Assembly: GCF_003113495.2 (NCBI RefSeq)
Contig: NZ_CP084506.1
Span: forward strand, 1,426,001 to 1,490,000
Direction: 5' to 3'
DNA: 64,000 bases
DNA from: Edwardsiella tarda ATCC 15947 = NBRC 105688
Lineage (GTDB): Bacteria; Pseudomonadota; Gammaproteobacteria; Enterobacterales; Enterobacteriaceae
Shown here: piece after piece, positions 30,650 through 39,561 of the stretch
Layout: every line of letters starts with the position of its first letter
Position numbering within the stretch: the first letter of the stretch is position 1
Position numbers and translations under genes: made by a program
The notes under the pieces: generated by a model
Told to the model about the DNA's origin: nothing
The model's database searches: none
The model's input: only the letters and a program-made list of their open reading frames with translations

Positions 30650-31296
30650 GCGTCACCTCGCATGATCAGCAGATCGGCAGCGACGTCAAAATGGGCCTCG
30701 GTCTTCGCGCGCAGGGTGGTCAGATCGCACCCTGCGGCGAGTTCGGTCAGCCACATTTTGCCGTCCGTAAAGCGGAATACCGCCAGTTCGGTAACCAGCA
30801 CATGCACTGCATGGCGGGCGGTGAGGGGCATGGTGCAGCGGCGGAGAATTTTGGCCGATCCATCCTTGGCGCAGTGTTCCATCGCGATGATCACTCTGCG
30901 TGCCCCGGTGACCAGATCCATCGCTCCCCCCATGCCCGGCACCATTTTGCCGGGAACTACCCAGTTGGCGAGGTTGGCCTGTTCATCGACCTGCAGTCCG
31001 CCCAGTACGCAGGCGTCCACGTGGCCGCCGCGGATCAGGGCGAACGATAGCGCGCTGTCGAACATGGCTGCGCCCGGCAGGATCCCACAGGGCTGTCCCC
31101 CGGCGTTCACCAGGTCGGGGTGGGTAGTGGTGATCGGCCCCAGTCCCAGGAATCCGTTTTCCGATTGCAGGGTGATGTGGATGCCCTGCGGCAGATGGTT
31201 GGCGACCATTGTCGGCAGGCCAATGCCCAGATTGACGATGTCGCCATCGTGCAGCTCTCGCGCCACGCGGCGCGCAATACGCTGTTTCGCATCCAT
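30646..31296 (-). CDS. atoA: acetate CoA-transferase beta subunit AtoA
   Basis: A 216-residue beta subunit of acetoacetyl-CoA:acetate CoA-transferase. The active-site glutamate that forms the CoA thioester lies in the SENGFLGLGP segment near 46. Pairs with AtoD to activate acetoacetate or short-chain acids using acetyl-CoA. It overlaps atoD by one base and atoE by four. Confidence 0.95.
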   Translation of the reverse strand: MDAKQRIARRVARELHDGDIVNLGIGLPTMVANHLPQGIHITLQSENGFLGLGPITTTHPDLVNAGGQPCGILPGAAMFDSALSFALIRGGHVDACVLGGLQVDEQANLANWVVPGKMVPGMGGAMDLVTGARRVIIAMEHCAKDGSAKILRRCTMPLTARHAVHVLVTELAVFRFTDGKMWLTELAAGCDLTTLRAKTEAHFDVAADLLIMRGDA

Positions 31297-31958
31297 TATT
31301 TATTCTCCTGAGGTAGGATGATATGGTCGATGACCGCGCCGGGCGTAACGATGTGGTCGGGCAGCAGCGCGCCGGTCTCCACCAGTTCGTCCGGCTCAGC
31401 CAGGGTGATGTCGGCGGCGAGAGCAATCAGCGGGTTAAAGTTGCGGGCGCTGAGCTGATAGGTCAGGTTACCCAGGGGGTCGGCATGATGGGCGCGGATC
31501 AGCGCCAGATCGGCGCGCAACGGGCGCTCCAGCAGCCAGGTTTTTCCGTCGAGCTCTAGGGTTTGTTTGCCCTCGGCGACGACGGTGCCGACGCCGGTGG
31601 GGGTCAGGAAACCGCCGAGTCCGGCGCCGCCGCAGCGGATCTGTTCAATCAGGGTGCCCTGTGGAACCAGCTGAACCGCCATCTCCCCGGCAATCATGCG
31701 CCGCCCGGTTTCCGGGTTGGTGCCGATGTGGGAGGCGATGACACGGCTGACCCGCCCGTTGACGATCAGTGGGCCGATGCCCGTATCGACAAAGGCGGTA
31801 TCGTTGGCGATCAGGGTCAGGTCCCTGACGCCGGACTCCAGCAGGGCCGAAATCAGGCGGGGTGGACTGCCTACGCCCATAAAACCGCCCACCATAATGG
31901 TCATGCCGTCGCGAAACAGTGTGGCGGCACTCTGTAAGGTAATTAGTTTGGTTTTCAT
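31296..31958 (-). CDS. atoD: acetate CoA-transferase alpha subunit AtoD
   Basis: A 220-residue alpha subunit, same length as E. coli AtoD, with the glycine-rich [13 protein letters not shown] coenzyme-binding loop near 25 and [19 protein letters not shown] near 110. First gene of the operon. Start at 31958 (MKTKLITLQ) is chosen over a frame open to 32132 because it matches the family and leaves room for the sigma-54 promoter and leader. Confidence 0.95.
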   Translation of the reverse strand: MKTKLITLQSAATLFRDGMTIMVGGFMGVGSPPRLISALLESGVRDLTLIANDTAFVDTGIGPLIVNGRVSRVIASHIGTNPETGRRMIAGEMAVQLVPQGTLIEQIRCGGAGLGGFLTPTGVGTVVAEGKQTLELDGKTWLLERPLRADLALIRAHHADPLGNLTYQLSARNFNPLIALAADITLAEPDELVETGALLPDHIVTPGAVIDHIILPQENK

Positions 31959-32003
31959 TATTGTTCCCTGTTGCTTACACGAATGTGAGTACGAACAGGG
32001 AAT

Positions 32004-32019
32004 AGCAAGCCGAATGCCA
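32004..32019 (-). promoter_or_regulatory. sigma-54 promoter of atoDAEB
   Basis: On the minus strand, TGGCA(T)-N5-TTGC with GG and GC at the required -24/-12 spacing, 46 bp upstream of the atoD start. It agrees with the RpoN consensus except for T at the sixth position. AtoC carries the matching GAFTGA activator loop. Confidence 0.85.
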
Positions 32020-32105
32020 GAGTGGCCGGAGGAGAGAATTATTGAATATCTTATTGAATAATATGAATTATGTTTGATGCCGCCGCGCGGCGGTGAGCAG
32101 GCGTA

Positions 32106-32144
32106 CTGTGCAGCGCTTTGCGCACTGTGCAAAATTCTGCATAG
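32106..32144. promoter_or_regulatory. AtoC upstream activating site
   Basis: A 39-bp imperfect inverted repeat: on the minus strand CTATGCAGAATTTTGCAC faces GTGCGCAAAGCGCTGCACAG. It lies about 110-130 bp upstream of the sigma-54 promoter, the distance and shape described for the tandem palindromic AtoC site of E. coli atoD. Confidence 0.7.
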
Positions 32145-32200
32145 CAGATTCTGGTCGTGCTCGGTGCGCCGTCGCTATGGGCGGCGCCTAGGGCGAGTTC

Positions 32201-32241
32201 CGTAACGGGTCGTGAGCGTCGACGCCGCGCACGGTTACGGG
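32201..32241. repeat. 41-bp palindromic element, copy 1
   Basis: Begins CGTAACGGG and ends GTTACGGG, so its termini form an inverted repeat (CGTAAC/GTTACG) around a GC-rich core. It differs from the copy at 35688-35728 by two bases and lies in the same orientation. It sits just beyond the atoC stop codon. It is probably an extragenic palindromic repeat family of the genome. Confidence 0.8.
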
Positions 32242-32248
32242 TCACGTC

Positions 32249-33631
32249 CTAGCTCCCGGCCGGATCGATGCCGTACTCCTGCAGTTTGTACATCAGGGCG
32301 CGGCGGCTGATGCCTAGCATGAGGGCGGTGCGGGTGCGGTTTCCCTCCTGCTGCTCGAGCACTTCGCTGATGATGCGCCGCTCCTCGCGCTTGATCTCCT
32401 CTTTCAGATTGCGCTCGCCGGGCGGGGGAGTGTTGGTACTGCCGCCGCTGACGGGTCGCTGCAGCGGGGTCGGCAGATCGTCGGCAAAAATGACTGCGCC
32501 GGTGCTCATCACCACCGCGCGCTCAATGACGTTGGAGAGCTCGCGGATATTGCCCGGCCAGGGCCAGGCGTTGAGCAGCGACATGGCGGCAGGATCGATC
32601 TCAATCATATCGCGCTGATTCTCTGCGCTGAATTTTTGTAAGAAATGGTTGGCGAGCAGGGCGATATCCTGTCGCCGTTCGCGCAGTGGTGGCAACTGTA
32701 GATGAATGACGTTCAGGCGATAAAAGAGATCGTTACGGAAGCTTCCCTCGCGCACCATTGCCTGCAAATCTCGGTTGGTGGCGGCCACGATGCGGATATC
32801 TACCCGAATGGTTTGGTGTCCCCCGACGCGCTCGAACTCCCTTTCCTGCAGGATCCGCAGCAGCTTGGCCTGCAACAGCGGCGGCATTTCGCCGATTTCA
32901 TCCAGCAGTAGGGTTCCCCGGTGGGCGCGCTCAAACAGGCCCTGGCGCAGGGCCTGTGCGCCGGTGAATGCGCCCTTCTCATGGCCGAACAGCTCGCTTT
33001 CCAGCAGCGACTCCGGCAGGGCGGCGCAGTTGATCTTGATAAACGGGCCGTTTGCCCGGCGCGAGCCGTAGTGAATGGCGCGGGCAATCAGCTCTTTGCC
33101 GGTTCCACTCTCTCCGCTGATCAGTACGTTGGCTTGCGAAAGGGCAATTTTCGCGGTGTCTTTGCAAATCTCCATCATGTGCGGGCTGTTGGTCAGGATA
33201 TGCCCCCACTGCCAGCTGGTGCTCAGGGCCTGATGCAGGCTGCGGATCTCCTGCTTCATCGCTTGCAGCTGCAGCGCGCGTTGGATCAATAAGTTCAGTT
33301 CATCCAGATCGAAGGGTTTGATCACATAATCGAATGCGCCGCTGCGCAGCGCCTCGATGGCGGTCTCTACCTCGGCGTAGGCGGTCATCAGAATGACGGG
33401 GGTGCGTGGACGCCGGGTGCGCATGATTTTCAGGGCATCGATCCCGTTCATGGTCGGCATGCGGATATCCATCAGCACCACGTCCGGCGGTGTGTCAGTA
33501 AAGCGTTGCAGCGCTTCGGCACCGTGGCTGGCGGTGAGTGTTTCATGTCCCTGGAGCGTCAACGCGGTGGTGAGCATGCGACGCACGTTATCTTCGTCAT
33601 CCACGATGAGAATACGGTAGCGGGCTTTCAT
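32249..33631 (-). CDS. atoC: sigma-54-dependent response regulator AtoC
   Basis: A 460-residue NtrC-type activator. Receiver with Asp55 (VLMDIRMP), AAA+ domain at about 140-380 with Walker A GESGTGKE and the sigma-54-contacting GAFTGA loop, and a Fis-type helix-turn-helix at the end (NRTRTALMLGISRRALMYKL). Phosphorylated by AtoS, it should bind the site at 32106-32144 and activate atoDAEB. The start overlaps the atoS stop by four bases. Confidence 0.96.
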   Translation of the reverse strand: MKARYRILIVDDEDNVRRMLTTALTLQGHETLTASHGAEALQRFTDTPPDVVLMDIRMPTMNGIDALKIMRTRRPRTPVILMTAYAEVETAIEALRSGAFDYVIKPFDLDELNLLIQRALQLQAMKQEIRSLHQALSTSWQWGHILTNSPHMMEICKDTAKIALSQANVLISGESGTGKELIARAIHYGSRRANGPFIKINCAALPESLLESELFGHEKGAFTGAQALRQGLFERAHRGTLLLDEIGEMPPLLQAKLLRILQEREFERVGGHQTIRVDIRIVAATNRDLQAMVREGSFRNDLFYRLNVIHLQLPPLRERRQDIALLANHFLQKFSAENQRDMIEIDPAAMSLLNAWPWPGNIRELSNVIERAVVMSTGAVIFADDLPTPLQRPVSGGSTNTPPPGERNLKEEIKREERRIISEVLEQQEGNRTRTALMLGISRRALMYKLQEYGIDPAGS

Positions 33632-35454
33632 TCTGCTGGGCTCTCCGGTGGATTGAGCGGTAATGTGAGGGTAAAGGTCGAACCGCCTCCTGGCGTGCTG
33701 ACCACGTCAATATCCCCCGAGTGGGCGTTGATGATGCGCTGGCTCAGCGCCAGCCCCAGGCCGGTCCCCGAGGCCTTGGTGGTGAAGAAGGGATCGAAGA
33801 TTTTTTTCTGTAGCGCGATATCGATACCGCAGCCGCTGTCTTCTATCGTCACCGTCTGCTGTGTGGGAGTGCGTTGTTGGGTACGTATGCGAATCTCGCC
33901 ACGCGCGCTGATGGCCTGCACGGCATTGATTAAGATGTTCAGTAGCACCTGCTTGATCAGCTCGCGATCGGCCACGATCGCCGGCAGTGTCCTATCTAGC
34001 TCACAGTGGAAGGTGATCCGCGCCTGAACCCCGGAGGTTTGCACCAGGATCAGCGCCTCTTCGATCAGCGCATTGAGCGACACCCGCTGCCACTGGCTTT
34101 GCCGCGGCCGGGAAAAGTCGAGCAGCTGCTGAATAACTTTATTAATAGAGTCAATCTCTTTTAGTACCACGGACAGGTACTCTTGATGTGCAGGCAAGGT
34201 AGTCTGTTGGCGGATGATCTGCACGTAGCCGCGGATGGCAGTCAGCGGATTGCGCACCTCATGGGCGACGCCGGCCATCAACTCGCCCAGCGTGGCAAGC
34301 CTTTCGGTTTGTGCCAGGCGGCGCTGGGCCTCTTTGCGAGCGGTCAGGTCGGAAAAAATCACCAGTGCTCCCATTAGTTCGCCATGGGGATTGTGGATGC
34401 GGCTGGTGGTGACGCTGAGCTCAATGGTTCGATGACGCGCCGGGAAGCTGACCTCTTGCGCCAGGTGTGCGGTACCGTGCGCCAGGGTATCCAGCACCGG
34501 ACTGGCGAAATGAGAATCGGAGAACAGGGCGGCGTAGGGCTGCCCGACCAGCTCATCCAGCGTATAGCCGGTAATGGCCTCTGCCGCGGGATTGATGGTG
34601 GTGACCGCGCCCAGCCTGTCGATGGCGATTACTCCGTCGGCGGCGTTTTCAATAATCAGATCGTTAAGGGTCTTGGTCTCACGCAGCGTTTGCGCCAGCG
34701 CGTTGACACTGCGGCTGATTTGCCCCAGTTCGCCGGGCAGCTCGGGGAGCGGCGCCGACGTTTTATGCGTCAGCGTCGAGAGCCCCTCGGTGATGATGTC
34801 GATATTGGCGCTGAAACGCCGTGAAAAGAGGACGATCAGCAGCAGGCTACACAGCAGGCCCGCCGCCAGCACCGCCATGATGCGCAGATCCATTTGCCTG
34901 GCTTGGCGGTGAATATCCTGCGTCAACTCATTGGCCCAGATATAGCCCGTCACTTCACCGCCTCGCCGAATGGGGCGCATTGAGTTGAGAATATCGCCGC
35001 GCACCTGGCGGCCGGAAAAGACGAGCGGCGTATCACTGCGCATCACTTCGCGTCCAGGGTGGTCGGCGGCAATGGTCACGCCGACGTTGCTTTGATACAG
35101 CGCGAAAGGAGCATAGGTAATAATCGCATCCAGCGTTTTGCTGTAGTAGCCCGCGCCGATGCCGGGAAACGCCTGGGTGATGCGCTCGGTGATGGGGCTG
35201 AGCTCGGCATTCAGCGCCCGGATACGTTCAGCGCGCGGCAGCGCCGCGAAATGGTCTAGGCGTTCGCCCAGCGCCTGGTCGAGCAGTTGGACGATGGCGG
35301 CCAGCTTTTTCTCTTTTTCGGCCAGCACCGCGGAGCGCCCCTCGATCTCGACGATATAGCCAATCGACAACGTCGGCACGATGACCATCAGGATCGCCAT
35401 GAGTATCATTTGATTACGTAATCGTCGTGGGTATAACCCTCTTAGAAAGCGCAT
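33628..35454 (-). CDS. atoS: sensor histidine kinase AtoS
   Basis: A 608-residue membrane sensor kinase, the same length as E. coli AtoS. N-terminal span near 15-35, a periplasmic sensor region, a second span near 190-210, HAMP, PAS near 265-370, HisKA with phospho-His398 (GVAHEVRNPL), and an HATPase domain with the GTGLGLALSQ box. It senses acetoacetate-type signals and phosphorylates AtoC. Confidence 0.95.
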   Translation of the reverse strand: MRFLRGLYPRRLRNQMILMAILMVIVPTLSIGYIVEIEGRSAVLAEKEKKLAAIVQLLDQALGERLDHFAALPRAERIRALNAELSPITERITQAFPGIGAGYYSKTLDAIITYAPFALYQSNVGVTIAADHPGREVMRSDTPLVFSGRQVRGDILNSMRPIRRGGEVTGYIWANELTQDIHRQARQMDLRIMAVLAAGLLCSLLLIVLFSRRFSANIDIITEGLSTLTHKTSAPLPELPGELGQISRSVNALAQTLRETKTLNDLIIENAADGVIAIDRLGAVTTINPAAEAITGYTLDELVGQPYAALFSDSHFASPVLDTLAHGTAHLAQEVSFPARHRTIELSVTTSRIHNPHGELMGALVIFSDLTARKEAQRRLAQTERLATLGELMAGVAHEVRNPLTAIRGYVQIIRQQTTLPAHQEYLSVVLKEIDSINKVIQQLLDFSRPRQSQWQRVSLNALIEEALILVQTSGVQARITFHCELDRTLPAIVADRELIKQVLLNILINAVQAISARGEIRIRTQQRTPTQQTVTIEDSGCGIDIALQKKIFDPFFTTKASGTGLGLALSQRIINAHSGDIDVVSTPGGGSTFTLTLPLNPPESPAE

Positions 35455-35767
35455 GCAGGTATCCCGGTGGTTCGGCGCAGATAACCCTGATTATCGGCGT
35501 TTGCGCCGGCGGTTTCTCAGCGGCGCATCATGTTCCGGCAAGGGCGGCGTCTCATTGTGAAGGGTCGCGTGACGGTAGGCAGAGAAGGGGCGCCCGCCGG
35601 CCTCTAGGGATTGCTGGGCGCCGAATCAAGTCTCTGTGTGATGGCTATCAGATGCTTAGGGTGGGGCCATTACACTAGAGCGTGTGCCGTAACGGGTCGT
35701 GAGCGTTGACGCCGCGCACAGTTACGGGAAATGCCTTAGGTGGCAATCGTTAGATCGCGTCCCGGCG
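35455..35767. other. atoS upstream region
   Basis: A 313-bp gap between atoS and a LysR gene. The part next to atoS should hold its promoter, but I see no strong -35/-10 pair. The second copy of the 41-bp palindromic element lies at 35688-35728. There is no convincing small gene. Confidence 0.45.
35688..35728. repeat. 41-bp palindromic element, copy 2
   Basis: Same orientation as the copy at 32201-32241 with two base differences (T for C and A for G in the core). CGTAAC/GTTACG termini pair. The two copies bracket atoS-atoC at a distance of 3,487 bp. The sequences outside the 41 bp do not match, so the homology stops at the palindrome ends. Confidence 0.8.
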
Positions 35768-36697
35768 TTACCCCTCATTGATAAGCTCATCCATGGTGTC
35801 GATGACATGTCGCAGCGCCGTTGCCGCGGGGGGCGCCTCGTCGGTGGAGGCGTAGAGCACGCAGAGGTCGGCGGGAATGGCTTGTTGGAGGCGGATAAAA
35901 CGCACATGGGGCCACTTCTGGCGGCTGTAGCTGGCCGGTACCAGCGCCACCTGCTGACTGGTGGCTACCACCGCCATCAGTGTGTTGGGTTCGACCACCT
36001 CCTGATTGAGCCGGGGGTAGAAGCCCTCCATCAGGCAAGAGTTGATGATGAGGTTGGTCGAGGCGGAGTTGGTGCGACTCATCAATACGAAGGCTTCCCC
36101 CGCGAGCTCGGTCAAGGAGACGCGCTTGCGATCGCGTAGGGGATGTTCGTCCGATACTACTACTATCATCGACTCGCGATAGAGGCTCTCGGCCAATAGT
36201 GGGTGAATATTGATGGTGTCGGCGAAGCGGGCCAGGCCGAGATCGATCTCCCTGCTGAGCAGCGCCTGCTTTTGCCGTTCTGGAGAGAGCTCGGTAAAGC
36301 TGATCTGCAACTCGGGGTAGCGTTGATGGCACTGACGGATCACCTCACCAAAGCCGGCCCAGAAAACGGTGCTGATCAGCCCGATGCGGATCTGGTTGCG
36401 CTCTCTGCGCCCCGCCTGTACCACCCGGTTGAGGCTACTCTCCAGCATGTCGAACAACAGGGTGCATTCGGTCAGCAGCAGATGGCCGGTCGGGGTGAGG
36501 CTTACTTGGCGGGTATGGCGATCGAACAGCGCTACGCCCAGCAGGGATTCGAGCTCCCGGATCTGGGCGCTAAGCGGCGACTTGGAGACATTGAGCCGCT
36601 CGGCGGCTCGGCTGAAGTGGCCGTGGCTGGCCACCGCGTGAAAGTAGCGTAACATCTTGAGGGAGACGCGATCGCGCCAGTGGTTGTCGAGGGACAA
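35768..36697 (-). CDS. LysR-family regulator of the nucleoside genes
   Basis: A LysR regulator, 309 residues if started at TTG 36697. The helix-turn-helix is at about 15-75 (LRYFHAVASHGHFSRAAERL, SPLSAQIRELE), followed by a periplasmic-binding-like effector domain. The TTG is preferred because AGGAG lies nine bases before it; the frame stays open to 36814, and an ATG at 36655 has no Shine-Dalgarno and would remove part of the N-terminus. Divergent from a purine nucleoside phosphorylase and transporter, which it probably controls through the dyad at 36908-36953. It is not an evident orthologue of E. coli XapR. Confidence 0.85.
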   Translation of the reverse strand: MSLDNHWRDRVSLKMLRYFHAVASHGHFSRAAERLNVSKSPLSAQIRELESLLGVALFDRHTRQVSLTPTGHLLLTECTLLFDMLESSLNRVVQAGRRERNQIRIGLISTVFWAGFGEVIRQCHQRYPELQISFTELSPERQKQALLSREIDLGLARFADTINIHPLLAESLYRESMIVVVSDEHPLRDRKRVSLTELAGEAFVLMSRTNSASTNLIINSCLMEGFYPRLNQEVVEPNTLMAVVATSQQVALVPASYSRQKWPHVRFIRLQQAIPADLCVLYASTDEAPPAATALRHVIDTMDELINEG

Positions 36698-36907
36698 TGG
36701 ACGGATCTCCTGCTCTCGTGGATGGGAGACGCCGGTGCGATCCCGGTCAAAGATCACAGCGCCGAGGGCGCCGGTTTGCGGATCGGTGCGCGGGCGATTC
36801 CCGCGCTGCCTCACACCGTTGCCTGCATTTTTTACTTAAGTTTTTCTGCAATCTGGGGATAAATGGCCGCCAAACGGCACCCATCAACCTGACCTTAGCG
36901 TGTCAAT

Positions 36908-36953
36908 CCCATTTTCGGCCGCTCTCCGTGGCTTTATTGTGCCGAAAATCGGG
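36908..36953. promoter_or_regulatory. inverted repeat upstream of the nucleoside phosphorylase gene
   Basis: Perfect 9-bp arms ATTTTCGGC (36911-36919) and GCCGAAAAT (36941-36949), flanked by CCC and C-GGG, 95-135 bp before the phosphorylase start in the LysR divergent region. The position suits a LysR-type operator. The rest of this 347-bp gap shows no gene. Confidence 0.55.
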
Positions 36954-37044
36954 ATAGTTAGACCGATTTTAGCGATTTTTATCTGCCAGTACCTCTCCTA
37001 GAGTGAGCTCAACGTCTCATTTACACCCTCAAGAGGTATAGCGT

Positions 37045-37872
37045 ATGCCACACGATCCGGTTCTCAACGCCGTCGCCACCATTCTCGCACACAAACCCGG
37101 CTTTGCCCCCCGCGCGGCCATGATCCTCGGCTCCGGCCTCGGCGTGTTAGCCGATGCGCTAGAGGAGAAGGTCGTCATCCCCTACGAGGCGTTGGATGGC
37201 TTCCCGGTCAGTACCGTCGTTGGACATAGCGGCGAACTGGCCCTAGGTAAGCTGCACGGGGTGGAGGTGATCTGCATGAAGGGGCGCGGCCATTACTACG
37301 AACACGAAACCATGAAGGTGATGACCACCCCGGTGCGCACCTTTAAACGCCTCGGCTGCGAGTTACTGCTAGTGACCAATGCCGCCGGCTCTTTGCGGCC
37401 GGAGCGTATCGGCGTCGGTTCGCTGGTCATTTTTAATGATCATATCAATACCATGCCGGGCACTCCGATGACTGGCGCTAACGACGAGGCCTACGGTCCG
37501 CGCTTTTTCAGCCTGGCTAACGCCTATGATAAGACCTTACGCGACGAGGCCTTGGCCCTGGCCGAACGAGAGGGGATTGCCGTCAACCAGGGCGTGTTCG
37601 TCTCCTACAGTGGCCCCTGCTTCGAGACCGCCGCCGAGATCCGCATGATGCAGCGCATGGGCGGTGACGTGGTCGGCATGTCGGTGGTGCCCGAGGTGGT
37701 GAGCGCTGCCCATTGCGGTTTAGCGGTATTGGCCATCTGCGCCATCACCAACATGGCGGAGGGGCTCGGCGACGTGCAGCTTTCCCATGAGCAGACCCTC
37801 AGGTGCGCCAAACTGGCGGAAACGGATTTTATTCGCCTCATCGATGCGTTTATCCGCCACCACTTCCAGTAG
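37045..37872 (+). CDS. xapA: purine nucleoside phosphorylase, XapA type
   Basis: A 275-residue trimeric-type purine nucleoside phosphorylase. Family blocks are all present: ILGSGLG phosphate loop near 28, VGHSGELALG, KGRGHYYE, TNAAGSLRPE, DHINTMPGTPM, SYSGPCFETAAEI and MSVVPEV. It splits inosine, guanosine or xanthosine to base plus ribose 1-phosphate. Closest in pattern to E. coli XapA (xanthosine phosphorylase), but exact specificity is not decidable here. AGAGG precedes the ATG. The nucleoside transporter gene follows at 25 bp. Confidence 0.87.
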   Translation: MPHDPVLNAVATILAHKPGFAPRAAMILGSGLGVLADALEEKVVIPYEALDGFPVSTVVGHSGELALGKLHGVEVICMKGRGHYYEHETMKVMTTPVRTFKRLGCELLLVTNAAGSLRPERIGVGSLVIFNDHINTMPGTPMTGANDEAYGPRFFSLANAYDKTLRDEALALAEREGIAVNQGVFVSYSGPCFETAAEIRMMQRMGGDVVGMSVVPEVVSAAHCGLAVLAICAITNMAEGLGDVQLSHEQTLRCAKLAETDFIRLIDAFIRHHFQ

Positions 37873-37897
37873 GTAGAGCAAGACAAGGAGGCCAGTT

Positions 37898-39157
37898 ATG
37901 TTTGCAGCAGGATTTCTCGGTATTGCGGCGTTAATCCTCATCGCCGTGCTCGCATCGACCAACCGCCGGGCCATTCGCTTGCGTACGGTGGGACTGGCCC
38001 TGCTCTTGCAGGTCGCCATCGGTGCCCTAGTGCTGTACGTGCCGTTGGGGCGGCGGGCGCTGGAGGGGATGGCGCATGGCGTCGAGGTGGTGTTATCAAG
38101 CGGCAAGTCGGGTATTCACTTCCTGTTTGGCAACCTGGTCAACTTCTCGGTAGAGGGCATCGGCTTTGTCTTTGCCCTGAATGTGTTGCCGCTGGTGGTC
38201 TTCTTCTCGGCACTGATTGCCGTGCTCTACTACCTGGGCGTCATGCAAATGGTGATCCGTTTCATCGGCGGTGCCATGGCTCGCCTGCTCGGCACCTCCC
38301 AGACCGAATCCATGTCGGCGGTGGCCAATGTCTTCGTCGGTCAGAGCGAGGCGCCGTTGGTGGTAAAGCCCTATATGCCCAAAATGAGCGACTCTGAGTT
38401 TTTCGCGGTGATGTGTGGCGGCATGGCCTCGGTCTCGGGTACCGTGCTGGCGGGTTACGCCATGATGGGCGTGAACATGCAATATCTGCTGGCCGCTTCC
38501 TTTATGGCGGCGCCGGGCGGGCTGCTGTTTGCCAAGCTGATCGTTCCCGAGACCACGCAGCCGAACTATGTCTTCGACAACAGCATTCAGTTTGATGGAC
38601 ATAAGCCTGAGAACCTGCTGGCAGCGGCGGGCGAGGGGGCCAGTAGCGGCCTCAAGCTGGCGGCCGCTATCGGCGCCATGCTGATCGCGATGATCGGCTT
38701 GGTGACGCTGGTCAACACGCTGCTGGCGGGGGCGGGAGAGATGATGGGTATGCCGCTCTCGCTTGAGCTGATCCTCGGCTGGATCTTCTCGCCGCTCGCG
38801 TTCCTGCTCGGCGTACCCTTGGCGGACATCGGTATCGCCGGGGCCATGATCGGCAAGAAGCTGGTGGTGAACGAGTTTGTGGCCTACAGCGATTTCGCCC
38901 CCTATCTTAAGGAGAGCAGTGTGGTGAGCGCGGCCGGCCTGCAGGTGCTGGAGGAGAAATCCAAGGTGATCATCAGTTTTGCCCTATGCGGCTTTGCCAA
39001 CCTGGCCTCCATGGGGATCCTGATCGGCGGCCTCGGCACGCTTTGCCCCTCCCGCTCCGCCTTTATCGCCCGTTACGGTCTACGAACCGTGCTGGCCGCC
39101 ACCTGCTCCAACTTGATGAGTGCCGTCATCGCCGGCATCTTCTTCTCCTTAAGCTAG
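37898..39157 (+). CDS. concentrative nucleoside transporter (NupC/CNT family)
   Basis: A 419-residue inner-membrane CNT-family symporter with about nine spans. Signatures include GQSEAPLVVKPYMPKM near 145 and the NEFVAYSDF segment near 325. It should import nucleosides with protons for the phosphorylase encoded upstream. E. coli pairs XapA with the unrelated NHS-family XapB, so this pairing with a CNT transporter (resembling YeiM/NupX-type in length) differs. AAGGAGG precedes the start. Confidence 0.9.
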   Translation: MFAAGFLGIAALILIAVLASTNRRAIRLRTVGLALLLQVAIGALVLYVPLGRRALEGMAHGVEVVLSSGKSGIHFLFGNLVNFSVEGIGFVFALNVLPLVVFFSALIAVLYYLGVMQMVIRFIGGAMARLLGTSQTESMSAVANVFVGQSEAPLVVKPYMPKMSDSEFFAVMCGGMASVSGTVLAGYAMMGVNMQYLLAASFMAAPGGLLFAKLIVPETTQPNYVFDNSIQFDGHKPENLLAAAGEGASSGLKLAAAIGAMLIAMIGLVTLVNTLLAGAGEMMGMPLSLELILGWIFSPLAFLLGVPLADIGIAGAMIGKKLVVNEFVAYSDFAPYLKESSVVSAAGLQVLEEKSKVIISFALCGFANLASMGILIGGLGTLCPSRSAFIARYGLRTVLAATCSNLMSAVIAGIFFSLS

Positions 39158-39176
39158 GCGCGCCATCCTGGACTTT

Positions 39177-39194
39177 GGGGCGCCTCGTCGCCCC
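39177..39194 (+). terminator. hairpin after the nucleoside transporter
   Basis: Stem GGGGCG / CGCCCC with CCTCGT loop followed by TGTTT, 20 bp past the stop codon. A short, moderate terminator. Confidence 0.55.
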
Positions 39195-39289
39195 TGTTTA
39201 TCCACCAGCGGCGGCGGTGGCCAGGGCCGCGGTAGCATGGAGCGCCGCGCCCCTGCATGGGGTCGAGGTCAGCCTTGTTGAACATCCAG

Positions 39290-39550
39290 CTAGAAGGTGA
39301 CGGAGCTACAATTGACGAGGATTTTGTTGTCAGTGCGCCAGTTGGGGATTCTGAATTTATGCTTGGTTACGGGACGACCCGTATTATCAAATGTGACGAT
39401 GTATCGTCCCACAGTGGCACAAGATGTAGGGGCGACTATTCCATTAAAAAAGCTGGTATGACGAAGTGGTGAGTAAACAATTGACTCAACTTTTTTGATT
39501 ATCCCATGGTGCGAGAAGGACAGACCGCTCCCCGCATCGTTGGTGCGAGG
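39290..39550 (-). pseudogene. unrecognised coding-like remnant (C-terminal fragment?)
   Basis: A minus-strand open stretch of 87 codons, ending at TAG 39290-39292 and starting just after an in-frame TGA at 39551-39553. There is no clear start codon or Shine-Dalgarno. The translation looks protein-like (PTSCATVGRYIVTFDNTGRPV, ending KILVNCSSVTF) and composition is AT-richer than the GC-rich transporter gene beside it. It could be the tail of a truncated surface or pilin-like protein, but I do not recognise the family, and chance openness is possible. Confidence 0.3.
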
Positions 39551-39561
39551 TCACTCCAAGG

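Noticed and set aside
39257..39472. 71-codon plus-strand frame downstream of the nucleoside transporter
   Set aside because: The opposite strand over the same region reads as a more coherent protein tail, and the plus frame has no Shine-Dalgarno.
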